From: Arcicella aurantiaca
GTDB lineage: Bacteria; Bacteroidota; Bacteroidia; Cytophagales; Spirosomataceae
NCBI RefSeq assembly: GCF_003148625.1
Contig: NZ_QGGO01000015.1
Span: 59,741 to 123,740 of the forward strand
DNA length: 64,000 bases
Direction of reading: 5' to 3'
Shown here piece by piece: positions 26,185 through 34,690 of this stretch. Below the pieces are notes generated by a model. That model had not been told where the DNA came from. It searched no databases and worked only from the letters and a program-made list of their open reading frames with translations. Both the position numbers and the translations under genes were made by a program. Position 1 is the first letter of the stretch; every line of letters begins with the position of its first letter.

Positions 26185-27216
26185 ATGTTAAAAAACATAA
26201 CCTTATTCATTGCTATTTTATTAACTCAAACGCTTCAAGCTCAAATAAAAGGCGTTTCTTTTGTAAAAACAGGACTTAAAAGTGCATTTGAAATTGCCAA
26301 GAAACAAAATAAACCCGTTTTTATAGAAATCTACGCAAATGGTTGTCCCCACTGTGAAAACTTCAAGAAAACGTTTGATAGCAATCCGAAAGTAGCAGCG
26401 TATTATAACCAACGTTTTGTGTCGTACCAAGTAGAGGTTAACTCTCCAGAGGGGCGTGCTTTACGTCAAAAACACAATATTTATGTGGTGGCAACGCCAA
26501 CAATGACGTTTTGGGATAAAGACGAAAATCTGCTTCACATTCAACCTGCGGGCGACGAACAGAACAACGAAGCATATCTAAAAACAATGGCTGACCGTGC
26601 CGTTGACCCTACCAAAAATACGGCTTCATACAAAGGATATTTTGAGCAAGGTGTTCAAGAAGACAATTTTTTGATTGAATATGGCTATATGTGCCGTATG
26701 ATTTGTGATACAACGCACAACATTGCAGCCATGAATGCTTATGCAATAAAACAAGAAGCAGCAGGATTCAGTAATCCAAGTAATTTTTTGGTATTACAAA
26801 AAGTGGTCATCGACGACGAGAATCCACTATTCAAACACGTAGTAAATAATTTGGAAAGTTATTATGCCAAATACGGTAAAAAAGACGTGGTTTCTACCGT
26901 AGAAAATATCGTAATGTACAGTTTGTATTGTAGTCGTGCCAGCAATTATTCTTTAGAAAAACTGGCAACAATGAAGGAGAATTTACGTAAAATTGGCGTT
27001 GATAAACAATCTATTGCAGGACGCTTTTTATTGATTGAAACTCGTGCCTTATTCAAAGCAAATCAGCCCGAAAAAGCCATTGATTTAATTGATGAATTTT
27101 ATAAAGCTGTGAAAAATATCGACAAAAAAGATGCTGAATTTATTGAAAAATATGTGCGTGGATATGTACAAGACAATACACAATTGAGCAAAATTAATTG
27201 GATATTTAAAAAATAA
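26185..27216 (+). CDS. Exported thioredoxin-fold protein with helical C-terminus
   Basis: A 343-residue protein with signal peptide MLKNITLFIAILLTQTLQAQ. Residues 25-140 form a thioredoxin fold with the redox pair C54-P-H-C57 and the cis-proline loop VATPTMTF. The remaining 200 residues are helical and resemble the TPR-like tail of DUF255/thioredoxin-related periplasmic proteins in this phylum. It likely reduces or isomerises disulfides in the periplasm. The partial gene at the right edge of the window has a similar helical tail, so two related proteins may be present. Confidence 0.85.
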   Translation: MLKNITLFIAILLTQTLQAQIKGVSFVKTGLKSAFEIAKKQNKPVFIEIYANGCPHCENFKKTFDSNPKVAAYYNQRFVSYQVEVNSPEGRALRQKHNIYVVATPTMTFWDKDENLLHIQPAGDEQNNEAYLKTMADRAVDPTKNTASYKGYFEQGVQEDNFLIEYGYMCRMICDTTHNIAAMNAYAIKQEAAGFSNPSNFLVLQKVVIDDENPLFKHVVNNLESYYAKYGKKDVVSTVENIVMYSLYCSRASNYSLEKLATMKENLRKIGVDKQSIAGRFLLIETRALFKANQPEKAIDLIDEFYKAVKNIDKKDAEFIEKYVRGYVQDNTQLSKINWIFKK

Positions 27217-27361
27217 AGGTTTTTCTACAATTTATAGTTGAACCAACACAAATTGAGTTTATTCCTCAAGGAGTAAAGCAATTAATTTATTGATATTTAA
27301 CACTTTACACAAACCAATAAACCAATTAACCAGTAACTAATTTCCAATAACTACTTAAAAT

Positions 27362-28261
27362 ATGAAACTTTGGGGTATAGATTTAGGCGGAACAAAAATT
27401 GAATGTGCCGTATTAGACAATGAAAATAATTTATCAGTAATTGCCAGAAAACGTTTACCAACTGAGGCTGACCAAGGTTATGAACACATCATTAGCCAAA
27501 TTGTAAAATTGGTAAATTTAGTTTCAGAAGAATTAGGCGAAAAACCTGCTAAAATAGGTTTTGCCACACCGGGTGTTCTCGACCCTGAAACGCAAACCAT
27601 GAAAAATTGCAATACGGTTTGTATGAATGGGAATCCGATGCACAAAGATTTAGAAGAAGCATTGGGTATTCCTGTAAAAATTGCCAACGATGCCAACAGT
27701 TTTGCTTTGGCAGAAGCATTGATGGGTGCAGGTAAAAATTATCCAAATGCTGAGTTAGTTTTTGGCGTAATTATGGGAACGGGCGTTGGTGGAGGTTTAG
27801 TTGTTCACGGAAAAGTAATTGGTGGACATCATGGAATCGGTGGCGAATGGGGACATAATATTTTGGAAGAAAATGGCGACGCTTGTTATTGTGGGAAATC
27901 AGGTTGTGCCGAGAAAGTAATTTCTGGAAGTGGTTTAGAAAATTTCTACGAAAAACAAACAGGTACTCGCTTAAAATTGAAAGAGATTTTAGAAAGATAC
28001 GAAGCCAAATCTGACGTTTATGCAGAAGCAACCATAGACAGAATGTTGGAATATTACGGTCGTGGGATTTCAACTTTAATTAATGTGCTTGACCCAGATT
28101 TAATTGTGATTGGTGGTGGCGTTGGCAATATTGATTTGCTTTATACTGAAGGTTATGAGCGTATTAAAAAATACATTTTCAATAATAAAAAAGTAACTAC
28201 GCCAATCGTAAAACCGCTTTTAGGGGACAGTGCAGGCGTTTTTGGAGCTGCGTTGTTGTAG
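27362..28261 (+). CDS. ROK-family sugar kinase
   Basis: A 299-residue ROK kinase that phosphorylates a hexose or N-acetylhexosamine with ATP. The phosphate loop is GIDLGGTKIECAVLD (residues 4-18); FGVIMGTGVGGGLVVHG follows near residue 137; and the zinc-binding CYCGKSGCAEK near residue 178 is the ROK signature, with the substrate Glu-His pair in GIGGEWGH. There is no N-terminal helix-turn-helix, so it is an enzyme rather than a repressor. Glucose, fructose or an amino sugar are possible substrates; NamZ and a NanA/DapA-like gene nearby make an amino sugar attractive (inference). The TAG stop is 1 bp from the palindrome pair. Confidence 0.9.
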   Translation: MKLWGIDLGGTKIECAVLDNENNLSVIARKRLPTEADQGYEHIISQIVKLVNLVSEELGEKPAKIGFATPGVLDPETQTMKNCNTVCMNGNPMHKDLEEALGIPVKIANDANSFALAEALMGAGKNYPNAELVFGVIMGTGVGGGLVVHGKVIGGHHGIGGEWGHNILEENGDACYCGKSGCAEKVISGSGLENFYEKQTGTRLKLKEILERYEAKSDVYAEATIDRMLEYYGRGISTLINVLDPDLIVIGGGVGNIDLLYTEGYERIKKYIFNNKKVTTPIVKPLLGDSAGVFGAALL

Positions 28262-28262
28262 T

Positions 28263-28314
28263 AGTAACACAGACTTTAGTCTGTTTACATGAACAGACTA
28301 AAGTCTGTGTTACT
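28263..28314. repeat. REPIN-like paired palindrome, CAGACTTTAGTCTG family
   Basis: Arms 28263-28285 and 28292-28314 are perfect 23-bp reverse complements with a 6-bp spacer; each arm has AGTAAC at its outer end and the palindrome CAGACT-TT-AGTCTG. It fills the whole space between two convergent genes: 1 bp from the ROK stop and directly abutting the stop of the LolE-like gene. It could also serve as a terminator. Confidence 0.95.
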
Positions 28315-29535
28315 CTATTTCCGAAACACAATTGCTTTGACAGGCTCAATTCTGGTGATAACAAAAGTTGGAATCACTAAGACTAAAATCACTAATGAAA
28401 CCGTAGCGAGATTGAGCAAGAAAATTACTCGCCAATCTAACATAATCGGAACGGTATTCATGTAATAATTAGCGGCATCCAAAGGAATGATTTTATAATA
28501 TTTTTGAAGTAAACAAATACCAATTCCTAAGATATTTCCATAAGCTAATCCTCTGAAAATCATTGAAAATCCACTCCACAAAAAGACTTTTCTGATTTGC
28601 CAATCACTTCCTCCCAAAGCCTTCAAAACACCAATCATGGGCGTGCGTTCGAGCATCAAAACCAAGAGAATCGAAATCATATTGAAGCAAGCAACGAATA
28701 AAATCAAAGTTAAGAAAATGACCATGTTTCTATCCAACATTCCGAGCCAATCAAACAAACCCATAAACGTATCTGTGATTTTCTCCAACTTCATATCGGG
28801 CTGTAATTTATCTTGAATGACTTTAGCCGAAGCATTTAATTGGTCAAAATCTCTTACATAAATTTCATAACTTCCAACAGAATCCACTCCCCAACCGTTT
28901 ATTCGTTGAATCAAACCCATATCGCCAATAATTAGATTTTTATCAAACTCCTCCAAACTGGTTTCATAAATGCCTTTTACATTCAATTTTCGGGGACGGT
29001 CAGGAGCATTCAAGAAATAAATAATCGGGGAATCTCCTACTTTCAGTTGTAGTTTATTGGCTATAATTTTACTTATCAAAATGTCTTTTGAATAAGTTGT
29101 ATCTGAAAAAGAAATTTGTTGTCCTTCAATAATATTAGGCTGAAAACGCTCAAAATCGAAATCTTTACTAATACCTTTCATCACAACGCCCAAAATATCC
29201 TGACGAGTTTTTAGAATCCCTGCTTTTTGAATAACAGTCTGTAAATGAACTATATCAGGGATATTTTTATAATTTCTGAATAAATCTGTTTGCTTCGTAA
29301 TCGGGTATTCTTCGTAAGATTCGTTGGCAGAAAATTTCGCTACTTTAATATGCCCAGAAAGACTAAATAACTTCTGATTAATGGCATCTTTAAAGCCAAA
29401 CAAAACGGCAAAAGCAAGAATCATCACCGCTAATCCGACCGCAATACTACCCACGCCAATTTTGGTAACAGTACCCGAAAAAGAGGAAGTTTTAGTATTT
29501 TGAATACGTTGAGAAATGAAATAGGGAAAATTCAT
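28315..29535 (-). CDS. LolE/FtsX-like ABC permease
   Basis: A 406-residue protein of the MacB/FtsX-like permease fold. One N-terminal helix (SIAVGLAVMILAFAVLFGFKDAI, about residues 31-53) is followed by a large periplasmic MacB-like domain to about residue 260 and three C-terminal helices, with the FtsX block TPMIGVLKALGGSDWQIRKVFLWSG. This architecture matches LolC/LolE, the lipoprotein-releasing permease, and Bacteroidota have a single such type. No LolD ATPase lies adjacent. Convergent with the ROK gene and divergent from the Rpn remnant. Confidence 0.88.
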   Translation of the reverse strand: MNFPYFISQRIQNTKTSSFSGTVTKIGVGSIAVGLAVMILAFAVLFGFKDAINQKLFSLSGHIKVAKFSANESYEEYPITKQTDLFRNYKNIPDIVHLQTVIQKAGILKTRQDILGVVMKGISKDFDFERFQPNIIEGQQISFSDTTYSKDILISKIIANKLQLKVGDSPIIYFLNAPDRPRKLNVKGIYETSLEEFDKNLIIGDMGLIQRINGWGVDSVGSYEIYVRDFDQLNASAKVIQDKLQPDMKLEKITDTFMGLFDWLGMLDRNMVIFLTLILFVACFNMISILLVLMLERTPMIGVLKALGGSDWQIRKVFLWSGFSMIFRGLAYGNILGIGICLLQKYYKIIPLDAANYYMNTVPIMLDWRVIFLLNLATVSLVILVLVIPTFVITRIEPVKAIVFRK

Positions 29536-29598
29536 GCGGTATTTTGTAAATTTGTTTTATCGTACAAATGACGTTTATTTCATGTAAAAATCAAAAAG

Positions 29599-29904
29599 AT
29601 GCTTAAAGATAAATATATTAACCCTTTCGATTTTTCAAAACAAGAATTTGAACAATATGAGAGCAGCTTAAAATATTATCGAGATTTAACCAATGTAACA
29701 AACACTGCTTATTTAGAGGGAGAAAAGAAAGGGAAAGAAGAAGGAAGAGAAGAAGGAAGAGAAGAAGGAATAATAGAGGGAATGAAGTTGAAAAATATTG
29801 AAATTGCCCAAAAAGCAATTTCTGAAAATGTACCTGTGAATATTATTGCTATTTTAACAGGGCTTTCAGATGATGAAATAATCAAACTAAAAAATAATCT
29901 ATGA
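29599..29904 (+). pseudogene. C-terminal remnant of a Rpn / PD-(D/E)XK nuclease-transposase family protein
   Basis: This 101-residue reading frame matches only the tail of the Rpn/PDDEXK_2 family: KQEFEQYESSLKYYRDLTNV, then a Lys/Glu/Gly low-complexity run (GKEEGREEGREEG) and a short helical end (IAILTGLSDDEIIKLK). Full-length relatives are about 290 residues and carry the nuclease domain N-terminal to this; here it is missing, and only 63 bp separate the start from the LolE-like gene. I call it a truncated remnant. It is still an open frame, and its stop overlaps the NamZ start (ATGA), so it may still be translated and coupled to namZ. Confidence 0.75.
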
Positions 29905-31082
29905 AATTTCAAAGCATCAAAAACATTATCATCGCTTTCGTGTGCTTTATGGCTTCTGCCTGTGCATCGAGCCAAACTGAAACTAATAAAACCCTTAAAA
30001 CTGGAGCAGAGCAAACCAATCTTTATGTTGCTAATTTAAAAGGAAAAACGGTTGCTTTGGTTGTCAATCATACTTCTACAATTGGCAAAACACATTTAGC
30101 AGATTCTCTAATTTCTTTAGGCGTAAAAATTAAAACAATTTTTGCACCAGAACACGGTTTTAGAGGAACGGCAGATGCAGGAGAACACGTAAAAAATGGC
30201 ATTGATAAAAAAACAGGATTACCGATTGTTTCTTTGTATGGCTCAAACAAAAAGCCTTCTGCGGCTCAACTGGATGGTATTGACGTAATAATTTTTGACA
30301 TTCAAGACGTTGGAGCGAGATTTTACACATACACTTCTACCATGCACTATGTAATGGAAGCCTGTGCGGAACAATCGAAAGAATTATTGATTTTAGATCG
30401 CCCAAATCCAAATGGACACTATGTTGATGGAGAGGTTTTGAACAAAAAATTTGCTTCATTTGTGGGTTTAAATACTATTCCAGTTGTACACGGTTGTACA
30501 GTTGGCGAATTGGCTCAAATGATAAATGGCGAAGGCTGGTTAGGGGGCAACAAAAAATGTAACTTAAAGGTTATCAAGTGTTTAAACTACAAACATTCAA
30601 CGCCTTACTCCCCTCCTATTGCTCCATCGCCAAATTTACCAAACTTACAATCTATGCTTTTGTATCCATCAATTTGCTTTTTTGAAGGTACAGTAGTGAG
30701 TGTTGGTCGTGGAACAGATAAACAATTTCAAGTAATTGGTTCGCCAAATCCTAAAAACGGGAACTTTACTTTTACACCCGAAGATAAACCTGGAGCAAAT
30801 AATCCTCCGCAAGAAGGAAAATTATGTTATGGCTTAGACTTATCAAAAATCAATGCTCAAAGCACTGAAATTAACTTAAAATATCTGGTTGATTTTTACA
30901 ATAAATCAGAAGATAAAGCAAAGTTCTTTAGTAATATTTCATCTTTTGATAGATTAGCAGGGAGTGATTCTTTACGCAAACAAATCATTGCAGGGGTTTC
31001 GGAACAACAAATTAGAACTTCTTGGAAAAATGATTTAGATAAATACAAAGCTATTCGCAAAAAATACTTGATTTATGAATAA
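29901..31082 (+). CDS. namZ: NamZ-like exo-beta-N-acetylmuramidase (DUF1343)
   Basis: A 393-residue protein of the DUF1343 family, whose characterised member NamZ releases terminal N-acetylmuramic acid from peptidoglycan fragments (GH171). Typical blocks are VALVVNHTS, IFAPEHGFRGTADAGEHV (near residue 85), LPIVSLYG, IIFDIQDVGARFYTY, and the RPNPNG region. The N-terminus MKFQSIKNIIIAFVCFMASAC suggests a lipoprotein signal with C21, so it is probably anchored in the periplasm or outer membrane. Its ATG overlaps the stop of the Rpn remnant by 4 bp. The two SGNH genes and the MBOAT gene follow. Confidence 0.88.
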   Translation: MKFQSIKNIIIAFVCFMASACASSQTETNKTLKTGAEQTNLYVANLKGKTVALVVNHTSTIGKTHLADSLISLGVKIKTIFAPEHGFRGTADAGEHVKNGIDKKTGLPIVSLYGSNKKPSAAQLDGIDVIIFDIQDVGARFYTYTSTMHYVMEACAEQSKELLILDRPNPNGHYVDGEVLNKKFASFVGLNTIPVVHGCTVGELAQMINGEGWLGGNKKCNLKVIKCLNYKHSTPYSPPIAPSPNLPNLQSMLLYPSICFFEGTVVSVGRGTDKQFQVIGSPNPKNGNFTFTPEDKPGANNPPQEGKLCYGLDLSKINAQSTEINLKYLVDFYNKSEDKAKFFSNISSFDRLAGSDSLRKQIIAGVSEQQIRTSWKNDLDKYKAIRKKYLIYE

Positions 31083-31130
31083 CTAACAATAAATCAACAA
31101 CTTACAGAAAGAAAATAACACAATTTCATT

Positions 31131-32084
31131 TTGAAACTTATTCGTTTTTTTACAAAAATATTACTCATTGCCATTGTTCCTTTATTAGCAATTGATGGAC
31201 TTCGAAAGGCGGACTTAGCACTTGACCCACGTTCTGGAAACGCTTATTTGGCTACTTTCATTGATAAAATGCACTTGCTTGATTCTGTGCCTTCGCCACG
31301 ACTTATATTAATGAGTGGCTCAAGCATGGCTTTTGGCGTAGATAGCGATTTATTGTCAAAAGAATTAGAAATTCCAGTTGTAAATGCCGCCTTACACTTC
31401 AATTTGGGCAGTAAATTTATGATGGAGCAACTCAAATCAACTGTAAAAAAAGGCGATATTGTGCTGATTACCTTAGAATATATTACCACTTCACAAGGTC
31501 AGCATGAAGAGCAATTGATTGTTTCAGACTTTTATCCTTCCGCAAAAAAATGGGTTCATTTCAATTCAATTTCCAATGAAATTGGGGCTTATACTACCCA
31601 CAGACTTTCTGATTGTCGTTTATTAATCGGTGAATTTTGGGCAGGAACTCGAAGCAAACCTATCAGCATTGAAGATACAACTTCTGTATTTTTCAGAAAA
31701 TGTTTTGATAAAAATGGTGATTTGATTGGGCATTTAAACAATGCTCAGCCTACTTTTATTAACCCAGAATTATCAACTGCCACAGATTTTTCGGAACAAA
31801 TTAAGGACTTAAACGATTTTGCAACTTTCGCAAAACAAAAAGGTGTTACCGTACTCTTTACATTTCCGAGTTATATCGAAGCAGGTTATGAAAAAAACAT
31901 GGCAGTTGTTAAAAAAATTGAAAATCAATATAGAACACAGTTAAAGTTTCCAATTTTAGGAAGTCCAGAAAATTCTGTTTTAGACGATAGCTTTTTCTTT
32001 GATAATGTTTACCACTTAAATTCTCAAGGACGCAAAATTTTCACTTCCAGACTCATTCAACTATTAGAACAAGAAGGAGTATGA
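31131..32084 (+). CDS. SGNH-fold protein, probable O-acetylation partner (copy 1)
   Basis: A 317-residue protein with one N-terminal hydrophobic helix (LLIAIVPLLAIDG) that starts at a TTG codon; no in-frame ATG is available upstream. The block LILMSGSSMAFGVDSD has the Ser of an SGNH-type block I (GSS, residues 63-65), and DNVYHLNSQGRKIF near the end supplies the Asp-x-x-His pair. The fold is that of DltD/AlgJ-like proteins, which pass acyl groups from an MBOAT protein to surface polymers. The gene lies 48 bp after namZ and upstream of a paralogue and an MBOAT gene. Substrate unknown. Confidence 0.78.
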   Translation: MKLIRFFTKILLIAIVPLLAIDGLRKADLALDPRSGNAYLATFIDKMHLLDSVPSPRLILMSGSSMAFGVDSDLLSKELEIPVVNAALHFNLGSKFMMEQLKSTVKKGDIVLITLEYITTSQGQHEEQLIVSDFYPSAKKWVHFNSISNEIGAYTTHRLSDCRLLIGEFWAGTRSKPISIEDTTSVFFRKCFDKNGDLIGHLNNAQPTFINPELSTATDFSEQIKDLNDFATFAKQKGVTVLFTFPSYIEAGYEKNMAVVKKIENQYRTQLKFPILGSPENSVLDDSFFFDNVYHLNSQGRKIFTSRLIQLLEQEGV

Positions 32085-32180
32085 ATAATTGATAATTGGC
32101 AATTAATAATGAACAATTATTAACTGCCAATTATCAATTGTAGATTATCAATTAAAAATTATCAACTGTCAATTATTCTC
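32083..32180. repeat. Heptamer-register inverted tract between SGNH genes
   Basis: About thirteen consecutive 7-bp units of the form TnnnAAT (TGATAAT, TGGCAAT, TAATAAT, TATCAAT, TGTCAAT and so on). The first half (ATTGATAATTGGCAATTAAT) is complementary to the second (TGCCAATTATCAATTG), allowing a hairpin. It starts at the stop codon of the first SGNH gene and ends at the start of the second, so it fills the whole spacer within the operon. Confidence 0.9.
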
Positions 32181-32183
32181 GTT

Positions 32184-33113
32184 TTGCTTAATTTTTCTCT
32201 TAAAATAACTTTATTAACCATTTTGGTAGTGGCAACTATCATTGGCGTTATCCATTTTAGGGGCGACCTTGAAACGAATTATTTTGCTTCAATTGCCGAC
32301 AAACATAATTTTGCTCAAACAATTAAAAGTCCTAAAATTATCTTAGTGGGCGGTTCAAGTTTAGCGTTTGGAATAGACTCCGACTCCATTCAAAAAGCAA
32401 TGGGAATGCCCGTCACGAATCTGGGTTTATATGCTGGTTTCGGACTTGAATTTATTCTTCGTGAAGCCCTAAAAGAAGTCAAAAGTAACGATATATTAAT
32501 CCTCAGCCCAGAATATTATCTCAAAAAAGACGGAGATGATTATTCAAAAGAAATGGCGGCGTTTGCGTATCCTCCAGCTAAGGAATTTATCAATTATCCC
32601 AACTATTTTGACAGAGTGGAGAAAGAAAGTATCTTTTATGTAAGATACGCTCGCAACATGATTTTCTTTCCGAATCGTATAAAATCACCACAAATTAATG
32701 ATACCATTTCTGATTATTATCGGAAAGGTTTTTCTGAAAAAGGTGATTTATTGGCTCATTTGAATAATCCACCAATCAGACCACTTGGCGATTTGGTTTC
32801 TATTCAAAATGAAGACTACTCGACTGAAATACAATTAATTAACAATTTTATTGCCGATATTAATACAAAAAAAGCAAAAGTATTTTGGTACTTCCCTGCC
32901 TTTTCTGAAACTGGTTTTCAGTCTAATAAAAAAGCTTTAAGCATTTTTGAGCAACTTATTCAAAAAGAAGTTAACTGCCACAAAATCAACCGTTTAGCTG
33001 ATGACATTTACCCCGATGATTGTTTTTATGACACTCATTTTCATCTTTATAAAAATTGTAGAATTGAACGTACCCAAAAACTCATTAAGTCATTAAAGAA
33101 CACTATTCATTAA
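32184..33113 (+). CDS. SGNH-fold protein, probable O-acetylation partner (copy 2)
   Basis: A 309-residue paralogue of the preceding protein: same N-terminal helix (LTILVVATIIGVIHF), same block I (IILVGGSSLAFGIDSDS, Ser58/59) and a C-terminal DTHFHLYKN Asp/His pair. The two align along their length with low identity, so the duplication is old. It also uses a TTG start. Four bp separate its stop from the MBOAT gene, which makes co-translation likely. I infer that one or both transfer acetyl groups to a cell-surface glycan. Confidence 0.78.
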   Translation: MLNFSLKITLLTILVVATIIGVIHFRGDLETNYFASIADKHNFAQTIKSPKIILVGGSSLAFGIDSDSIQKAMGMPVTNLGLYAGFGLEFILREALKEVKSNDILILSPEYYLKKDGDDYSKEMAAFAYPPAKEFINYPNYFDRVEKESIFYVRYARNMIFFPNRIKSPQINDTISDYYRKGFSEKGDLLAHLNNPPIRPLGDLVSIQNEDYSTEIQLINNFIADINTKKAKVFWYFPAFSETGFQSNKKALSIFEQLIQKEVNCHKINRLADDIYPDDCFYDTHFHLYKNCRIERTQKLIKSLKNTIH

Positions 33114-33117
33114 TATT

Positions 33118-34593
33118 ATGCTTTTTAATTCCATCGAATTTTTAATTTTCTTCCCCATCGTTACGATTCTGTACTTTGTGCTTCCGTTTCGTTTTCGTTG
33201 GGCTTTATTATTGGCAGCGAGTTGCTATTTCTACATGGCATTCGTACCCATTTATATGCTCATTTTGGGTTTCACGATTGTTGTTGACTACTACGCAGGA
33301 ATTTACATTGAACAGTCCGAAGGGAAGAAACGAAAATTCTATCTTACCCTTAGTTTAATTGCGAACATCGGAGTTTTAGCAATCTTCAAATATTACAATT
33401 TTTTAAATGATAATGTTACGTGGCTTTTGAAAGGTTTTGCTCTCGAAAACCCAATTCCATACTTGAAAATATTATTACCAATTGGTTTGTCATTCCATAC
33501 GTTCCAAGCGATGTCTTACACCATTGAGGTTTATCGAGGAAATCAAAAAGCTGAACGTCATTTCGGGATTTATTCTTTGTATGTAATGTTTTATCCGCAA
33601 TTGGTAGCAGGTCCAATTGAACGACCGCAAAATGTACTTCATCAATTCTACGAAAAACATAGCTTTGATTATCAACGTGTTACAGACGGATTAAAATTAA
33701 TGGCATGGGGAATGTTTAAGAAAGTAGTCATTGCCGACCGTTTGGCAGTAATGGTAAATCAGGTTTATAACGACCCTTATCACCAAACAGGAATACCTTT
33801 AATTGTGGCTACTGCCTTATTTTCAATCCAGATTTTTTGTGATTTTTCGGGATATTCTGACATTGCTTTAGGCTCGGCACAAGTGATGGGATTTGAGTTA
33901 ATGAAGAACTTTGACCGACCATATTATTCAAAAACAATCTCCGAATTTTGGCGACGTTGGCACATTTCACTTTCCACTTGGTTCAGAGATTATTTATATT
34001 TTACGATGGGTGGAAACCGAGTGTCAAAATGGCGAAGAGAATATAATCTTTTCATTGTTTTCTTAGTTTCGGGTATTTGGCATGGAGCAAGTTGGAACTT
34101 TGTAATTTGGGGAGCAATTCACGGTTTTTATTTAGTTTTTGCCAATCAAACGGCAACATTCAGAAATAAAATTGTAAACGCCATCGGACTACCGAAATTT
34201 CCCACACTTTATAAAATTGTTCAAGTTATTACCATTTTCTGCTTGACTTCCTTTGCTTGGATTTTCTTCCGTGCAGTTGATTTCAAATCAGCATCTTACA
34301 TCGCTACGCACTTGTTTACGGGTTTAGGCGAGCAATTGCAACAAATTGGTACTAAAGCATTTATTGAGAAAAATATCTTTTTGGGACAAGGCATTACCAA
34401 TTTTGCAATGATAGTTTTTGCCTTATTCGTAATGGAAGTTGTTCACTTTTTTCAACGTGGTCAAAGTCTTAGAACTGTCATTAATCAAAAACCATTATTG
34501 GTACGTTGGGTTTTGTACTACGGCATTATTTTAGCCATTTTATTTTTAGGAATGTACGACGCACCTTCACAGTTTATTTATTTTCAGTTTTAG
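33118..34593 (+). CDS. MBOAT-family O-acyltransferase (AlgI/DltB-like)
   Basis: A 491-residue polytopic membrane protein. The family blocks are PQLVAGPIERP (residues 160-170), CDFSGYSDIALG (241-252), FWRRWHISLSTWFRDYLYF with H282, and SGIWHGASWNF with the catalytic His322. MBOAT proteins of this group move acyl groups across the inner membrane for O-acetylation of alginate, peptidoglycan or D-alanylation of teichoic acid. With two SGNH genes directly upstream it forms a typical acetyl-transfer set; NamZ upstream raises the possibility that the target is peptidoglycan or a related wall glycan (inference). Confidence 0.92.
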   Translation: MLFNSIEFLIFFPIVTILYFVLPFRFRWALLLAASCYFYMAFVPIYMLILGFTIVVDYYAGIYIEQSEGKKRKFYLTLSLIANIGVLAIFKYYNFLNDNVTWLLKGFALENPIPYLKILLPIGLSFHTFQAMSYTIEVYRGNQKAERHFGIYSLYVMFYPQLVAGPIERPQNVLHQFYEKHSFDYQRVTDGLKLMAWGMFKKVVIADRLAVMVNQVYNDPYHQTGIPLIVATALFSIQIFCDFSGYSDIALGSAQVMGFELMKNFDRPYYSKTISEFWRRWHISLSTWFRDYLYFTMGGNRVSKWRREYNLFIVFLVSGIWHGASWNFVIWGAIHGFYLVFANQTATFRNKIVNAIGLPKFPTLYKIVQVITIFCLTSFAWIFFRAVDFKSASYIATHLFTGLGEQLQQIGTKAFIEKNIFLGQGITNFAMIVFALFVMEVVHFFQRGQSLRTVINQKPLLVRWVLYYGIILAILFLGMYDAPSQFIYFQF

Positions 34594-34690
34594 GAAAACA
34601 TCATAATATCGTATAATATATCAGAAAAATACTATAAATTATTAATACATTCGTATGCTAATTTTGTAGAAAAACCTGATATACTTAACG

